From Candidatus Obscuribacterales bacterium (GTDB taxonomy: Bacteria > Cyanobacteriota > Vampirovibrionia > Obscuribacterales > Obscuribacteraceae), in assembly GCA_019747875.1 (NCBI GenBank), contig JAIEQI010000042.1:1-64000 (forward strand): 64,000 nt of DNA, read 5' to 3'. Made by a program: the position numbers and the translations under genes. The notes beneath the pieces are model-generated. The model made no database searches. It saw nothing but the letters and a program-made list of their open reading frames with translations, and was not told the origin of the DNA. Positions 44,935-54,800 of the stretch are shown in pieces (the stretch's first letter is position 1; the number at the start of each line of letters is the position of its first letter).

Positions 44935-45981
44935 ATGGTGAAATTAGCGTTACGCCGTGTTTTGTCGCGGTGCGCTCTGGCGTTGTCTTTGATAGCGACG
45001 GCTCTTCCAGCGACCGCTACAGAGATAGAGTGTCAGTATCACACAGATCTCGAATATCTTTTGAATATGCCGATTTACCACTGGGCGCCTACGGGCCCGG
45101 CAAAAGGCGTGATTCTAGCTTTACATGGTCTTGTAATGCACGGGCAATCTTATGACGAGCTTGGCAAGACTTTGGCTGAGAAAGGCTTCCTGGTATACGC
45201 AACCGATATGCGCGGCTATGGTCGTCTAACGAAAGACTATCCGCATGAATTCTGTTCGGCGAAAGACTGCAAGCAAAAGATCCATTACGGCAAATCGTCA
45301 GAGGATCTGATTAAGCTGGCAGATAAGCTAAAGTCAGACCACCCGGATCTTCCTCTATATGTAGTTGGTGAAAGCATGGGGGCCGATATGGCAATCCGAA
45401 TTGCCAGCGCCCGCCCGAACCTGGCAGATGGACTGGTACTTTCCTCTCCAGCCATTCGCGCACATCATTTCGTTGATTCGACGACGGTGAAAAATGTGCC
45501 GGCGATTATGGCAAATTTTCGCAGACAGCTGGATTTGATGCCTTATGTCAAAAAGTATGCCAGTGAGGATCCAGAAATCGTCGCTGAGTTGACGAAAGAT
45601 CCAATGCTACGACGCAAGATGAGCACCACCGAGTTGCTCCTGAGCCGAGCCAGTATCAATCAGACTTTGGCTTATGTTCCAAACCTCAGCCCGAACAAGC
45701 CTGTTCTGGTCTTGCAAGCAAAAGATGATCGTTGCGTTCGTGCCGACGCTGTAGTTCTATTGATGTCCCGATTGAAGTCGCAAGATCAGCAAGTTCGCTG
45801 GTTTGAGAACCGGGGACACATCTTGATTGAAACGTCCCACATCAGACCGGACACTATGGAAACTATTGTGAGCTGGTTGGATACACACAACGTTTCAAAA
45901 ACAGCAGCAGAAATGCAGTCTGGCAAGGAACTATTGACCAGTGGCGGAGAGCAAGATCCGGCAGGACCACGCAACGAATAA
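44935..45981 (+). CDS. Secreted alpha/beta hydrolase (monoacylglycerol lipase-like)
   Basis: 348 residues; the start follows GGGGG. A signal sequence covers residues 1-29, ending LPATATE. The hydrolase core is of the lysophospholipase/monoacylglycerol lipase type (Hydrolase_4): VILALHGLVMHGQSYDEL, DMRGYGRL, nucleophile Ser147 in VGESMGAD, Asp in QAKDDRCV and His in NRGHILIE. Likely acts outside the cytoplasm on lipid esters; the substrate is not determined. Confidence 0.82.
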   Translation: MVKLALRRVLSRCALALSLIATALPATATEIECQYHTDLEYLLNMPIYHWAPTGPAKGVILALHGLVMHGQSYDELGKTLAEKGFLVYATDMRGYGRLTKDYPHEFCSAKDCKQKIHYGKSSEDLIKLADKLKSDHPDLPLYVVGESMGADMAIRIASARPNLADGLVLSSPAIRAHHFVDSTTVKNVPAIMANFRRQLDLMPYVKKYASEDPEIVAELTKDPMLRRKMSTTELLLSRASINQTLAYVPNLSPNKPVLVLQAKDDRCVRADAVVLLMSRLKSQDQQVRWFENRGHILIETSHIRPDTMETIVSWLDTHNVSKTAAEMQSGKELLTSGGEQDPAGPRNE

Positions 45982-45998
45982 GTTCGCGAAATGTTGCT

Positions 45999-46082
45999 AG
46001 TGGTATCACTTATGGTACCACTAAGTATGGAGCGCGGACGTCTCGTCCGCCCATAAGTATGGGCAGAGGGCATCTTGCCCGC
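45999..46082. repeat. Hairpin repeat family B, second copy with an extra hairpin
   Basis: Three hairpins in a row: AGTGGTA...TACCACT (45999-46022), GCGGACGTCTCGTCCGC (46034-46050) and GGGCATCTTGCCC (46068-46080), with CCATAAGTATGG at 46051-46062. It sits between convergent genes and may end both transcripts. Confidence 0.75.
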
Positions 46083-46098
46083 TACAACAATCGCTTCC

Positions 46099-47073
46099 TT
46101 AGCGCACGCGAAGCGGTCCAAGGTCGGTTACTTTTTTGCCTAGCGACGGAATCAGCGTCTCCAGATTCGTCTGAAGCGATGGTCCGGAGGGCTTAGTCGG
46201 ATCCAAAAAGCGGAAGCGACTATCAAGCGTAAAATCAGCCGCACCCTTTCGCAGACCGGCTTTCACCAGAAGCGGATGCAGATCCTCGATTCTGTTTGCA
46301 TATGTGTCAAAGCCATTGCTCAGAACTATCGTTCCTACGACCTTCCCTGTGTGACGATCGAACAGTGCTCCGCCGGAGTTTCCGTGCATGACATTTCCAA
46401 CCATGCGTACAACTTCACGGCTTGTATCTTCGCCTGTCATGGCACCGCCGGTGATTGGAACTCTGCTGAGCGGAACTCGGGTTCTGACGTTCAGTTCTGA
46501 AATATGCATTTTGTCCTGGTTTTGCGGAAACCCCAGGGCAAGCATTCGCGCCGCAGATGTCACATCTTTGCTGTTTTCAGCCAATTCTACCGTTGGAAAC
46601 TCATCAAAAGGTGTTTGTTTCTTTATGGCAAGAAGCGCTTGGTCTCTTTGCGGATCGACTTCGACGATTTTGGCATCGTAGACTTTGCCATCTGCCATTT
46701 TGACTCGCAATGAGGTGGCGTCGCGAACTACGTGATAGCCAGTAGCGATAAAGCCTTCTTTGTCCACAATAAATCCGGTTCCGGCAGTCGCTCCAGCTCG
46801 AGCATCAGCCCTTGGATCGGTGGTGTTAATGCGAACAACGGCTTCTCTGTTTTTCTGGTAGACCTTTACTGCATCTGAGTTCAAGCTATAGTAATCGCAG
46901 GTGTTAGTTCTTTCGTCATTGATTCTGAGTGTGGGCAAACAGACGGTCGTAGCTGCCTTCTCTGCCGCCACCGCCATAATCGCGGTTTGTTTCTCCCCAA
47001 ATGGATTCTCCCCTCGGCTGGCGTAGCGAGAAACCTCATCCTCTGTAGTTTTTTCGGGAGCGAACTTTTCCAT
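46099..47073 (-). CDS. Trypsin-like serine protease (HtrA/S1C type, no PDZ)
   Basis: 324 residues. The chymotrypsin-fold triad is visible as H114 (FIATGYHVV), D144 (QRDQALLAI) and S233 (HGNSGGALFD), with the DegP-like GTGFIVDKEGFI entry strand. There is no PDZ domain. The N-terminal 75 residues are polar with no evident signal peptide, although CLPTLRIND follows a short Ala-rich run, so location is uncertain. A short form of the Deg/HtrA family, probably for protein quality control or regulated cleavage. Confidence 0.82.
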   Translation of the reverse strand: MEKFAPEKTTEDEVSRYASRGENPFGEKQTAIMAVAAEKAATTVCLPTLRINDERTNTCDYYSLNSDAVKVYQKNREAVVRINTTDPRADARAGATAGTGFIVDKEGFIATGYHVVRDATSLRVKMADGKVYDAKIVEVDPQRDQALLAIKKQTPFDEFPTVELAENSKDVTSAARMLALGFPQNQDKMHISELNVRTRVPLSRVPITGGAMTGEDTSREVVRMVGNVMHGNSGGALFDRHTGKVVGTIVLSNGFDTYANRIEDLHPLLVKAGLRKGAADFTLDSRFRFLDPTKPSGPSLQTNLETLIPSLGKKVTDLGPLRVR

Positions 47074-47210
47074 TCCAGTCCGTCTTAGCTTGCGCTGCTA
47101 TGCCTTCTCGCACACGGGTGTGAGCCGTGAGGTTGCGGGGGGGTCCAATTGAATATATGCCAGAAGAGGAAAAATTTCTCAGGTGTAAACACGTAGGCTT
47201 AGATTAAAGC

Positions 47211-47729
47211 TCAAACCTCTAACAGTCCCTTTTGGAAACGGACTGAGTAATCGATGTAATTTTGCCAGCCCTTGGAAATCCGTTCTTTATCTTCCGGGCG
47301 CACTTCCCGAATTACTTTTCCCGGCGAGCCCAGGACCAAACTGCCTTGTGGAACAACCATTCCCGGAGGAATGAGAGCACCGGCACCAACCAAACAACCA
47401 GACTCAACAACGGCTCCGTCCAGGATTATCGCTCCCATTGCTATGAGACAATCATCGCCGATGTTGCATCCATGCAGTATCACTCCATGCCCGACCGTCA
47501 CCCTGTCGCCGACAATCAGAGGGTGAACTTGCGTAACGTGCAATAAGCATCCGTCTTGTATATTCGTTTCTGCACCAATCTCTATATAGTTGATGTCGGC
47601 TCGCACTACACTTTGAAACCAAAGGCTGACGCGCTCACCCAACCTGACATCACCAATAACCGTCGAACCTGGAGCTAGATAAGCGCTTTCAGGAATTTGC
47701 GGTGTTTTTCCCTCAAAAGAAGCAATCAT
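47211..47729 (-). CDS. Gamma-carbonic anhydrase-like hexapeptide-repeat protein
   Basis: 172 residues of left-handed beta-helix repeats (IGDVRLGERVSLWFQSVVRAD, IGAETNIQDGCLLH, VGDRVTVGHGVILHGC, IGDDCLIAMGAIILDGAVV). The three zinc ligands fit His64, His81 and His86. Family members (YrdA/PaaY/CaiE type) trim at subunit interfaces and bind zinc; some hydrate CO2 and some act on CoA thioesters. The C-terminus carries the usual helix. It stands as a single gene. Confidence 0.9.
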   Translation of the reverse strand: MIASFEGKTPQIPESAYLAPGSTVIGDVRLGERVSLWFQSVVRADINYIEIGAETNIQDGCLLHVTQVHPLIVGDRVTVGHGVILHGCNIGDDCLIAMGAIILDGAVVESGCLVGAGALIPPGMVVPQGSLVLGSPGKVIREVRPEDKERISKGWQNYIDYSVRFQKGLLEV

Positions 47730-47865
47730 ATTAACTCTGCGTTGTTTTATTTAATGTCATTAATGTCCTGCGTAGCCATTAGGCTTTCCGGCTGGAGTCT
47801 AACCGATTAACTCAGGCGGCGAAGCTTCCATGATGTTAAAATTAACACTGCTGGGAGGTAATGCA

Positions 47866-48210
47866 ATGACTGCTTATTACGAACAACCGCTGCGCAAATT
47901 ACTAGGCTCTTTGTCTCAAACTATCGGGTGGCTCATCGAGCGCGGAACAGTAGAGGTAAGCACGGTACCTCCGGAACACATGGATGCTGTTAAACAGCTA
48001 GAACGAATTGGAATCGTCCACAAACGGAACAATCGTATTTACGAACTCCAAAAGGTCAGACTGAAAAAGCTCATGGACCAAATGGGCATGGATAGCTTGT
48101 CGGCAATCGCACCAGCACCAGCAAAACCAGTTGTAGTAGCAACTGCCGCAGCTGCTGAAGTAGCGGCAACTGCCACAGCCACAGTCACAACGCCTGATCC
48201 AGTAGTGTAG
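47866..48210 (+). CDS. Small protein with winged-helix-like N-terminal domain
   Basis: 114 residues from the ATG at 47866, which has GGGAGGT 7 nt upstream; an ATG at 47830 is not supported by an SD. Residues 1-75 look like a small helix-turn-helix/winged helix (LLGSLSQTIGWLIERGTVE, MDAVKQLERIGIVHKRNNRIYEL). The last 35 are an Ala/Thr/Val-rich tail. It could be a DNA-binding or adaptor protein. The family is not recognised. Confidence 0.55.
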   Translation: MTAYYEQPLRKLLGSLSQTIGWLIERGTVEVSTVPPEHMDAVKQLERIGIVHKRNNRIYELQKVRLKKLMDQMGMDSLSAIAPAPAKPVVVATAAAAEVAATATATVTTPDPVV

Positions 48211-48702
48211 TAGAGAACTTCTCAAACGATCTAAGCGCTGATTTAGCTTGCTGCAAGATTGTGTATTTTGCATCGGATCTCACGTCTATCTTTCCAGGAT
48301 TAATCCATGGTGAGACAGCTTCCTTGCCTGCTGACATTCAACACTTGGAAACAAGGAGTTTGTGTGTGCCTAACACCCAGCACCTTTTCGATGTAGATCC
48401 GATCAGGAGTATTTGATTGCCCTGGTTTACGTCAAAGAAGTTTTACATCGGACATTGACGACATAATCCGGGCTGGTGCCGGGAAGGCTTGTAACGCAGT
48501 ACTTTCGGGATGCTCGATTTTCGAAGTGTCGCGTTGTCATGGTCAAAGATGTTTTACGTCAACCTGGGCTGTATTCAATCCCCAGCCAGTCAGTTCTCTT
48601 CTCCCGATTTGCCTTTTGCGATCAAGCATTCACGAATGATGCAAATCTGACCATTTCACCAGCTCATCTTTTAAGATCAATAGAACATCAAACTGAAATC
48701 AA
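48211..48702. other. Intergenic region upstream of mutS2
   Basis: 492 bp. It contains an imperfect 19-bp direct repeat, GTCAAAGAAGTTTTACATC (48431-48449) and GTCAAAGATGTTTTACGTC (48542-48560), two mismatches, 111 bp apart. Each is flanked by CCTGG-type bases on one side. A 78-codon frame at 48476-48712 overlaps the mutS2 start and lacks an SD. Nothing else is recognised. Confidence 0.45.
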
Positions 48703-51111
48703 ATGGACCTAGAAGCACGCACCCTCAAATCGCTTGAATGGACTCGTCTGAAGGCATATCTAGCCGACGAGTGTTCTTCCGTTTGCAGTGTCGAATTGGC
48801 AAAAGCACTCACGCCCAAAGAAGAATCAGCGGTAATCGCCGTCCTTCTCGATGAAAGCGAACAAGCTCTGAAATTGCTATATGAGGGCTTGGACCTCACA
48901 CAGGAAAGCTTGCCCGATATCAGAGAACAAATCAAACGTTTGCGTGCAGGCGCCGCAATTTCAGCCAGAGAATTGCTCGACCTCAAGAAAGTTCTTTTCA
49001 TGAGCAAGCGCACAAAGCAAACATTCTCAGGGATCTCGGACGACGAGTTTCCGAACATCAAACAATTTGTTCAGCAATTAGCTAGCATTGACGAGCTCGT
49101 GCGCGCGATTGATGATGTGCTCGATGAGAGCGCATCAGTGCGCGACGACGCCAGCCCAAAGCTGCGATCACTTCGTCGGGATCTGCTACGAAACACTCAG
49201 CAAATCAAGGAAGAGTTGCTTCGCATTATAAACTCGCCGCAACTCTCAAAGTGCCTGCAAGAGCCAATCTACACAGTTCGAAACGGGCGGCATGTGCTTC
49301 CTGTTTTGGCGAACATGCGCCAGTCGATCGATGGAGTTGTGCATGATAGCTCGTCTTCCGGCTTAACCATTTATGTCGAGCCACTTTCCGTTGTTGAGCT
49401 CACTAACAAACTGCGCATAAACGAGGCCGAGATCGAGCGCGAAATCGAGCGCCTTCTCTGGGAGCTAAGCGCACTTGCATCAAAACACGTCGAGCCGATT
49501 GACACGACATTTCTTACCCTTGTGGAATTAGACTTTATCGCGGCTCGCGCAAGACTTGCAAGAAAGTACGAAGGCAAACGCCCGCAAATCTTGAACGAAT
49601 CAAGAATTCATTTTCGGCTGGCTAGACATCCGCTTCTGGTTCTTCAATCTGCCAGCATGGAAGCGGTGATTCCAAACGACATCATTTTGGGAGAAGAGCT
49701 CCGAAGCCAAATAATCACTGGTCCGAACACTGGCGGCAAGACAGTATATTTGAAGACGGCGGGGCTCCTATGCCTTATGATGCGCGCCGGACTTTTATTG
49801 CCGGTCGACGAGAAGTCTGCAGCAGGCGTATTCTCCGGCATCTATGCAGACATCGGAGACGAGCAATCGCTCGAGCAAAATCTCTCGACATTCTCATCCC
49901 ATATGGGAAATATCATTGAAATCTTGCGCAGAGCGGGTGAAGGCAGCCTCATCCTGTTGGACGAAATTGGCGCAGGTACTGACCCTCGGGAAGGTGTTGT
50001 CTTAGCAAAAGTGATCTTGAGCGAACTAAGTAAAAGCGGTGCACTGACGATCTGCAGCACACATTACGGCGACCTCAAAACTCTGGCTCACAGCTTTCCA
50101 GGCTTTGGTAATGCAAGCATGGAGTTTGACGAAAGAACGTTGCGCCCAAGTTACAGAATGCGTCCAGGAATTCCCGGAAGTTCAAAGGCAATTGCAGTAG
50201 CGGCCAGAATGGGGCTCCATGAAGATCTCGTGCTGGCAGCCGAGCAATCTTTGGCGAACGAAAAGGAAGATCTTGAGGTCAAAATAGATGAAATCGAAAA
50301 GCGCTTACACGCCGTCGCTCAGCGCGAGGACGAAATTGCAAGCGAAAAAATTGCAATCGAGAAATTGAAAAAGGAGTTATCGGAGAGACAAGCAGCACTG
50401 GAAGCTCAATTCAAGAAATCGAGAGCAGAATCAGCAAGCAAATTCGAGCAGGAATATGAGAACGCCAAGAAAGCAATAAACGAACTTACGGCGCAACTGC
50501 AAAAGACGCCATCGCTTTCGCAAGCACAAAAAGCAAAAGAGCAGCTGGAGAATCTACGCAAAGACTTACAGTGGCTCTCTCCAGAAGAATTTAAAGAGGC
50601 TCAGAGCAAGATTGTTCAAGGACAAACAGTCAAAGTTCGCTCACTCAATCAGTTTGGACAGGTGGAAGAATTGCCTTCCGACGGCGATGATAAAGCTGTA
50701 GTGCGAATTGGACGCATGAAAGTAAAAGTCTCGATGTCGGATCTGGAGGCGGCTTCAGCACCCAGTAAAGGAAAACAGTTCGGCGTTATGCCTTCTCGTC
50801 ACTCCAAAGCCACAGGTGTCGTTGCGAAAGCGCTAAGATCGGCACAAGATCCAGTCTTTGTGCGAACAGACTTCAACACGCTCGATCTTAGGGGGCAACG
50901 CGTGGATGAAGCGATGAGCAAAGTTGAGAACTTCCTGGACACCTGCTATTTGCAGCAGGTTTCGCCATTGATGATTATTCATGGGCATGGAACAGGCGCT
51001 ATTAAAAACGCGGTTCGCTCCTTTCTCAGTAACTGTTCCTATAAAAATGTGTTCCGCCCTGGCGAAACCTACGAAGGCGGAGACGGCGTCACTGTAGTCA
51101 ATTTCGCCTAG
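48703..51111 (+). CDS. mutS2: MutS2 family ATPase/endonuclease
   Basis: 802 residues, typical length. It has an N-terminal lever/clamp region, then an ABC-type ATPase with Walker A ITGPNTGGKT (340-347), LEQNLSTFSSHM and Walker B LILLDEIGAGTDPREG, then the long coiled coil of MutS2 (about 525-630), a KOW-like beta segment (GQTVKVRSLNQFGQVEEL), and the C-terminal Smr nuclease domain (LDLRGQRVDEAM, IIHGHGTGAIKNAV). MutS2 lacks the mismatch-recognition domain of MutS. It suppresses recombination and also rescues collided ribosomes. The ATG has no strong SD. Confidence 0.96.
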   Translation: MDLEARTLKSLEWTRLKAYLADECSSVCSVELAKALTPKEESAVIAVLLDESEQALKLLYEGLDLTQESLPDIREQIKRLRAGAAISARELLDLKKVLFMSKRTKQTFSGISDDEFPNIKQFVQQLASIDELVRAIDDVLDESASVRDDASPKLRSLRRDLLRNTQQIKEELLRIINSPQLSKCLQEPIYTVRNGRHVLPVLANMRQSIDGVVHDSSSSGLTIYVEPLSVVELTNKLRINEAEIEREIERLLWELSALASKHVEPIDTTFLTLVELDFIAARARLARKYEGKRPQILNESRIHFRLARHPLLVLQSASMEAVIPNDIILGEELRSQIITGPNTGGKTVYLKTAGLLCLMMRAGLLLPVDEKSAAGVFSGIYADIGDEQSLEQNLSTFSSHMGNIIEILRRAGEGSLILLDEIGAGTDPREGVVLAKVILSELSKSGALTICSTHYGDLKTLAHSFPGFGNASMEFDERTLRPSYRMRPGIPGSSKAIAVAARMGLHEDLVLAAEQSLANEKEDLEVKIDEIEKRLHAVAQREDEIASEKIAIEKLKKELSERQAALEAQFKKSRAESASKFEQEYENAKKAINELTAQLQKTPSLSQAQKAKEQLENLRKDLQWLSPEEFKEAQSKIVQGQTVKVRSLNQFGQVEELPSDGDDKAVVRIGRMKVKVSMSDLEAASAPSKGKQFGVMPSRHSKATGVVAKALRSAQDPVFVRTDFNTLDLRGQRVDEAMSKVENFLDTCYLQQVSPLMIIHGHGTGAIKNAVRSFLSNCSYKNVFRPGETYEGGDGVTVVNFA

Positions 51112-51166
51112 ATCTTCTCCTTCCAGGTTCGCTCGCTACGGACTCTCAAATCAAAGCTAATCGGCT

Positions 51167-51292
51167 CAGCCAGGATTTGAATATAAAAGATCAAGGCAAC
51201 AAGTTTCGGCAGCCAGGATTTGAATAGAGACTAAAGCTCTCTCAAAAAGATCAAAGCTAACAAGGCGTCGGCAGCCAGGATTTGAATAGAGT
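51167..51292 (+). repeat. Three spaced copies of a 17-22 bp direct repeat
   Basis: CAGCCAGGATTTGAATA occurs at 51167, 51209 and 51272; the last two share a longer version, CGGCAGCCAGGATTTGAATA, starting at 51207 and 51269. AAGATCAAAGCTAA-like sequence lies between copies. The spacing is uneven (42 and 63 bp), so it is not a CRISPR array. Confidence 0.7.
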
Positions 51293-51494
51293 GGAGCTGG
51301 CTCGCCCAATCATATATAGGGTTGAGGTGAAACATTTTGGACCATGACAACATCAGTATCCTGAATTCTTAGTTTACCGAAAACCCTTACAAACAAAGGC
51401 TTCGAAGAGTTAGTGCCGAAAAAGTGTAGACTATTTTTGACGGGAAAGATCTTTCTCCTCCTGCACAGCTAGACCAGAAAATTCGCGGGCTGTT

Positions 51495-51830
51495 TTAAGA
51501 ACACATTTCATGGGCCAGATTAAATTCGAAGTCTGATAATAGCCAATCCTTATAGACATGTACTGCCAAACGATCTTGGCATGCTCCCCAAAGCGCCCTC
51601 TTGACAAGCGATCCCGCGCTTACCTTTCGTGAATTATGGGCATGAAGCTGAAGACAATGGCGTGCGGATAATCCCATCTCGGACAGAGGTGGTGTGTCCA
51701 ATTGTTTTAGGGTGCGGATAGTTACCTTTGGAATTAACTTATCCAGATTAATTTTGCTGCACCTCAATGAACGATTTCGTAGTTTCCACACATACAGAAA
51801 AATGATCTCTGGATAAGCTAAAGTCTCCAC
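51495..51830 (-). other. Possible gene remnant (111-codon frame)
   Basis: GTG-started frame without a clear SD. The peptide has the middle segment PPLSEMGLSARHCLQLHAHN, faintly like the helix-hairpin-helix of RNA polymerase alpha C-terminal domains (LS-R-x-x-x-x-L). It may be a degraded gene or chance. Confidence 0.2.
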
Positions 51831-51863
51831 AGCCCCGTATTTACTTGTTTAAGGTAAAGATAC

Positions 51864-54800
51864 ATGAGCGACAAGCCAGCCAATACCGACGAAAAGATTG
51901 AAAAGCGCGACGAAATTGCAGAGAAGAAGGACGAACCCTCTAATCTGCAGAAAGAAGGATGGGATAGAGACCAAGCCGCCGAAGTTAAACGAGTTGCTGA
52001 CTCGCAAGCAGAGAAGCAAAAGTCGCCGGCCGAAGTTTATCAAACCGTTTTTGGCGAGTTAGCCGCCGCCAAGAAAGGTATGCTCGCCGTCAATGACGTC
52101 ATCGCGAAAGGCGCTGGCCCTTACAGCGACGCTCAAGGACTGAAGGTCTACAGCGACACGCTGAAAGATGCAATCGGTCATTATATGAAGGCTCAACGAG
52201 AAGCCGACAAATTCCTGTGGCAAACTGACGCTCAAGGCAGACCTATCACCGATCGCAGCGGTCGCCCTGTGCCGAGCGAAGCGAATGTGGCGCTTACCGC
52301 TCAACGCGATCAACTGGAAAAAGACGCAAAGACTCTAGAAGAGCAGACAAAGTCGCTCCAGGGCGAACAAAAAGCAGCTGCAAATAAGAAGCTCATGGAG
52401 ACTCTCGAACAGAGAAACATGATTGATGACCTTCTGCGCTCATCAGGTTACGCTCGCGCCAACCACGCTCTAGCTTTGATGTTCGACTCAGCAAATCTGA
52501 AACCACAAGACAAGCTCAACAGAAGATTCGCAGTAGACATGCTCCTGTCTGACGCTGCCAACTTCGATCCTAATATGAAGAACGATGCTAACTTCAGAAA
52601 GCATCTCTACGAAGCCAATGCGGCAATGCTTGGAGTTCCTCTGGCCAATAGACCCACCGATGTGACTCCGAATCCGCAAAAACCTGCTGATCAACAAACC
52701 GGACCACCTGCAGACGGTGGACAGAAACCGGGCGATCAAAAACCGGTAGATCAAAATCCGACAAATCCTGGCGACAAACCGGTCGACCCGGCAAAACCTG
52801 GTGATCAAACACAAAAGCCAGCCGATCAAACACAAAAGCCAGCCGATCAGACACAGAAGCCAGCCGATCAAACACAAAAACCAACAGACGCCGTCGAAGG
52901 ACCCAACGGGTCAAAGATCGAGAAGCACGACAATAACTATCACATTAACTTCCAGGGCGTTCGCGTTCCGACATGGATGCCTAATCGTCCAGATGGCACA
53001 GCGACACCGGCCTTCAAGTATGAAACACAAGATGGACAAGGCAAACCGGTTGCATTCGAGCGAAACGACGGCAAACTCAAGACGGTTGTCCAAGATAACA
53101 AAGAGCTCGGCATGGATGGCAAGCCGCTCTACGACGAAAGATTCGTCTCACCTGAAAATCCAAAAGGCATTCGCCGCTTAGACGAAGCAGGCGTGCCGGT
53201 CATGGCAATGAAGGATGCAACAGATCCTCGTACCATGTCCGCTAGAGCTGTAAGAGAGGCCGGCGATCCTCCGAAGCTCGACGACAAGACTCGCGATCAA
53301 TTCAAGAAATCTATCGAAAGCGCAGATACTTTAGATCGCGTTGCCATCGTGCAAGCGATGAATAAGAATCAAGAAATCTACCAGGATCCGAAGAACGCAG
53401 AAGGCGTTGTTTGGGACAAAGCCTACTCGGAAAAACTGGCTACTCAAAACGCACTTGCTGCTGACCTGGGCAAAGCCAGATCCGCTCTTAAACCGGAACA
53501 AGTCAATGCACTCAAAGCGATCTGGAATCGCAAAGAAGGCTCCATCGACGAATTCCTCGGCAAAGCCGAAAATGCAGAGCACAAGAAAGCATTGGAAGCT
53601 GATGCACAAAAGTGGACCGAGCTCAAAGACAAACTACAAAAAGTTGATCAACTCGGAGCTGAAATCGGCTCGCTGTTGAAAGAACTCAAATCCAAACCAG
53701 AACTTGCAAAACAAGTAAACAACATCCGCGAAGCCGTTGCTTCGAACAACGAATTGAAGTCCATTTACCTCAGCTCTGTTGAAGCTCGTGCTGGATACTT
53801 GAACGCCTTGATCAGCCAAGAGAACGTCAAGAAATTCAGAGAACTTCCTGGCGATCAAAAGGCTAGCAGCCCGCTCAAAGACGATATCAACGTCAAAGAA
53901 GCTCAACGCATCGCCATGGAAATGGCAAAAACGAGCGACAACAACAGAGCTCAATTGACAGGTCTGTTGAGCGAACTCAATCTCAACGCAAAAGATGTGA
54001 CACCAGTACAAACCGACAAAGTTGCCGACAAACCGGCTGACAAACCGGCTGAACAACCCGCGGCAACCGAACTGACCAAAGATCAGATGGAATCGGTTTC
54101 GAAAGTGCTTGATTCTTACAAGCAATATATGAATAGAACCGAAAACGGCACCAAGCCACTTTCGAAAGAAGAGTGGGAGAAGGTTGCAGGTCCATGGGAG
54201 AAGGCTCTCGGTGATTATGCAGCAGCACAAGGCTTCGTTGCCGCGTTCGACAAAGAAACTCAAACAAATTTCGAAAAACAACTGCTCTATAGCCTAGCTA
54301 TGGAAAAAGCTAAGAAGACAGATGTGCAACAACTCGAGCCTAAGGATCTCGATGCAGTCAAACCAGAAGAAATAATGGCTGCTGGCAATGCCGCTCTAAC
54401 TAGGTTTGCCGAAGTAAGTCAACAACACATTGCTGCACTCAAAGCGCTGCCGGAAGACAAGCAAAACGCTTACAAAGCGCTTGAAGAGCAGTTTGGCAAA
54501 GACGCTGCTAGAGTCCAGGAAGAAAACAAAAACGACCAGGCGAAAGCTCTTGCTGAACTCCAGAAACTTGAAGCAGCTAAGGTTGCTGAACAGAAGAAAC
54601 TCAGCCCGGAAGTCGCCGCTGCACTCGACGCAGTCAGCGCAGCGATGCAAGATCAAAAGGTTGTCTTCGCTAAGATCTACTCAGAGCGCAAGGAAGCAAC
54701 TAAGCCATACAACCACTTCGATGAACTCAGAATCCAGTATGCTCAAGCCTTGGCCGTCCAAGGTGGAGATGAGAATTTAGCCAAAGCCAAAGCTATCGTC

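Larger units (their letters stand above)
51112..51863. other. Long intergenic region with a short triplicated sequence
   Basis: 752 bp between mutS2 and the giant gene. The left part holds three copies of CAGCCAGGATTTGAATA (see separate entry). The right part contains a minus-strand frame at 51495-51830 listed below. No terminator with a T-tract and no RNA gene was recognised. Confidence 0.5.

Noticed and set aside
48476..48712. 78-codon frame before mutS2
   Set aside because: No SD, overlaps the mutS2 start and has no recognisable content.
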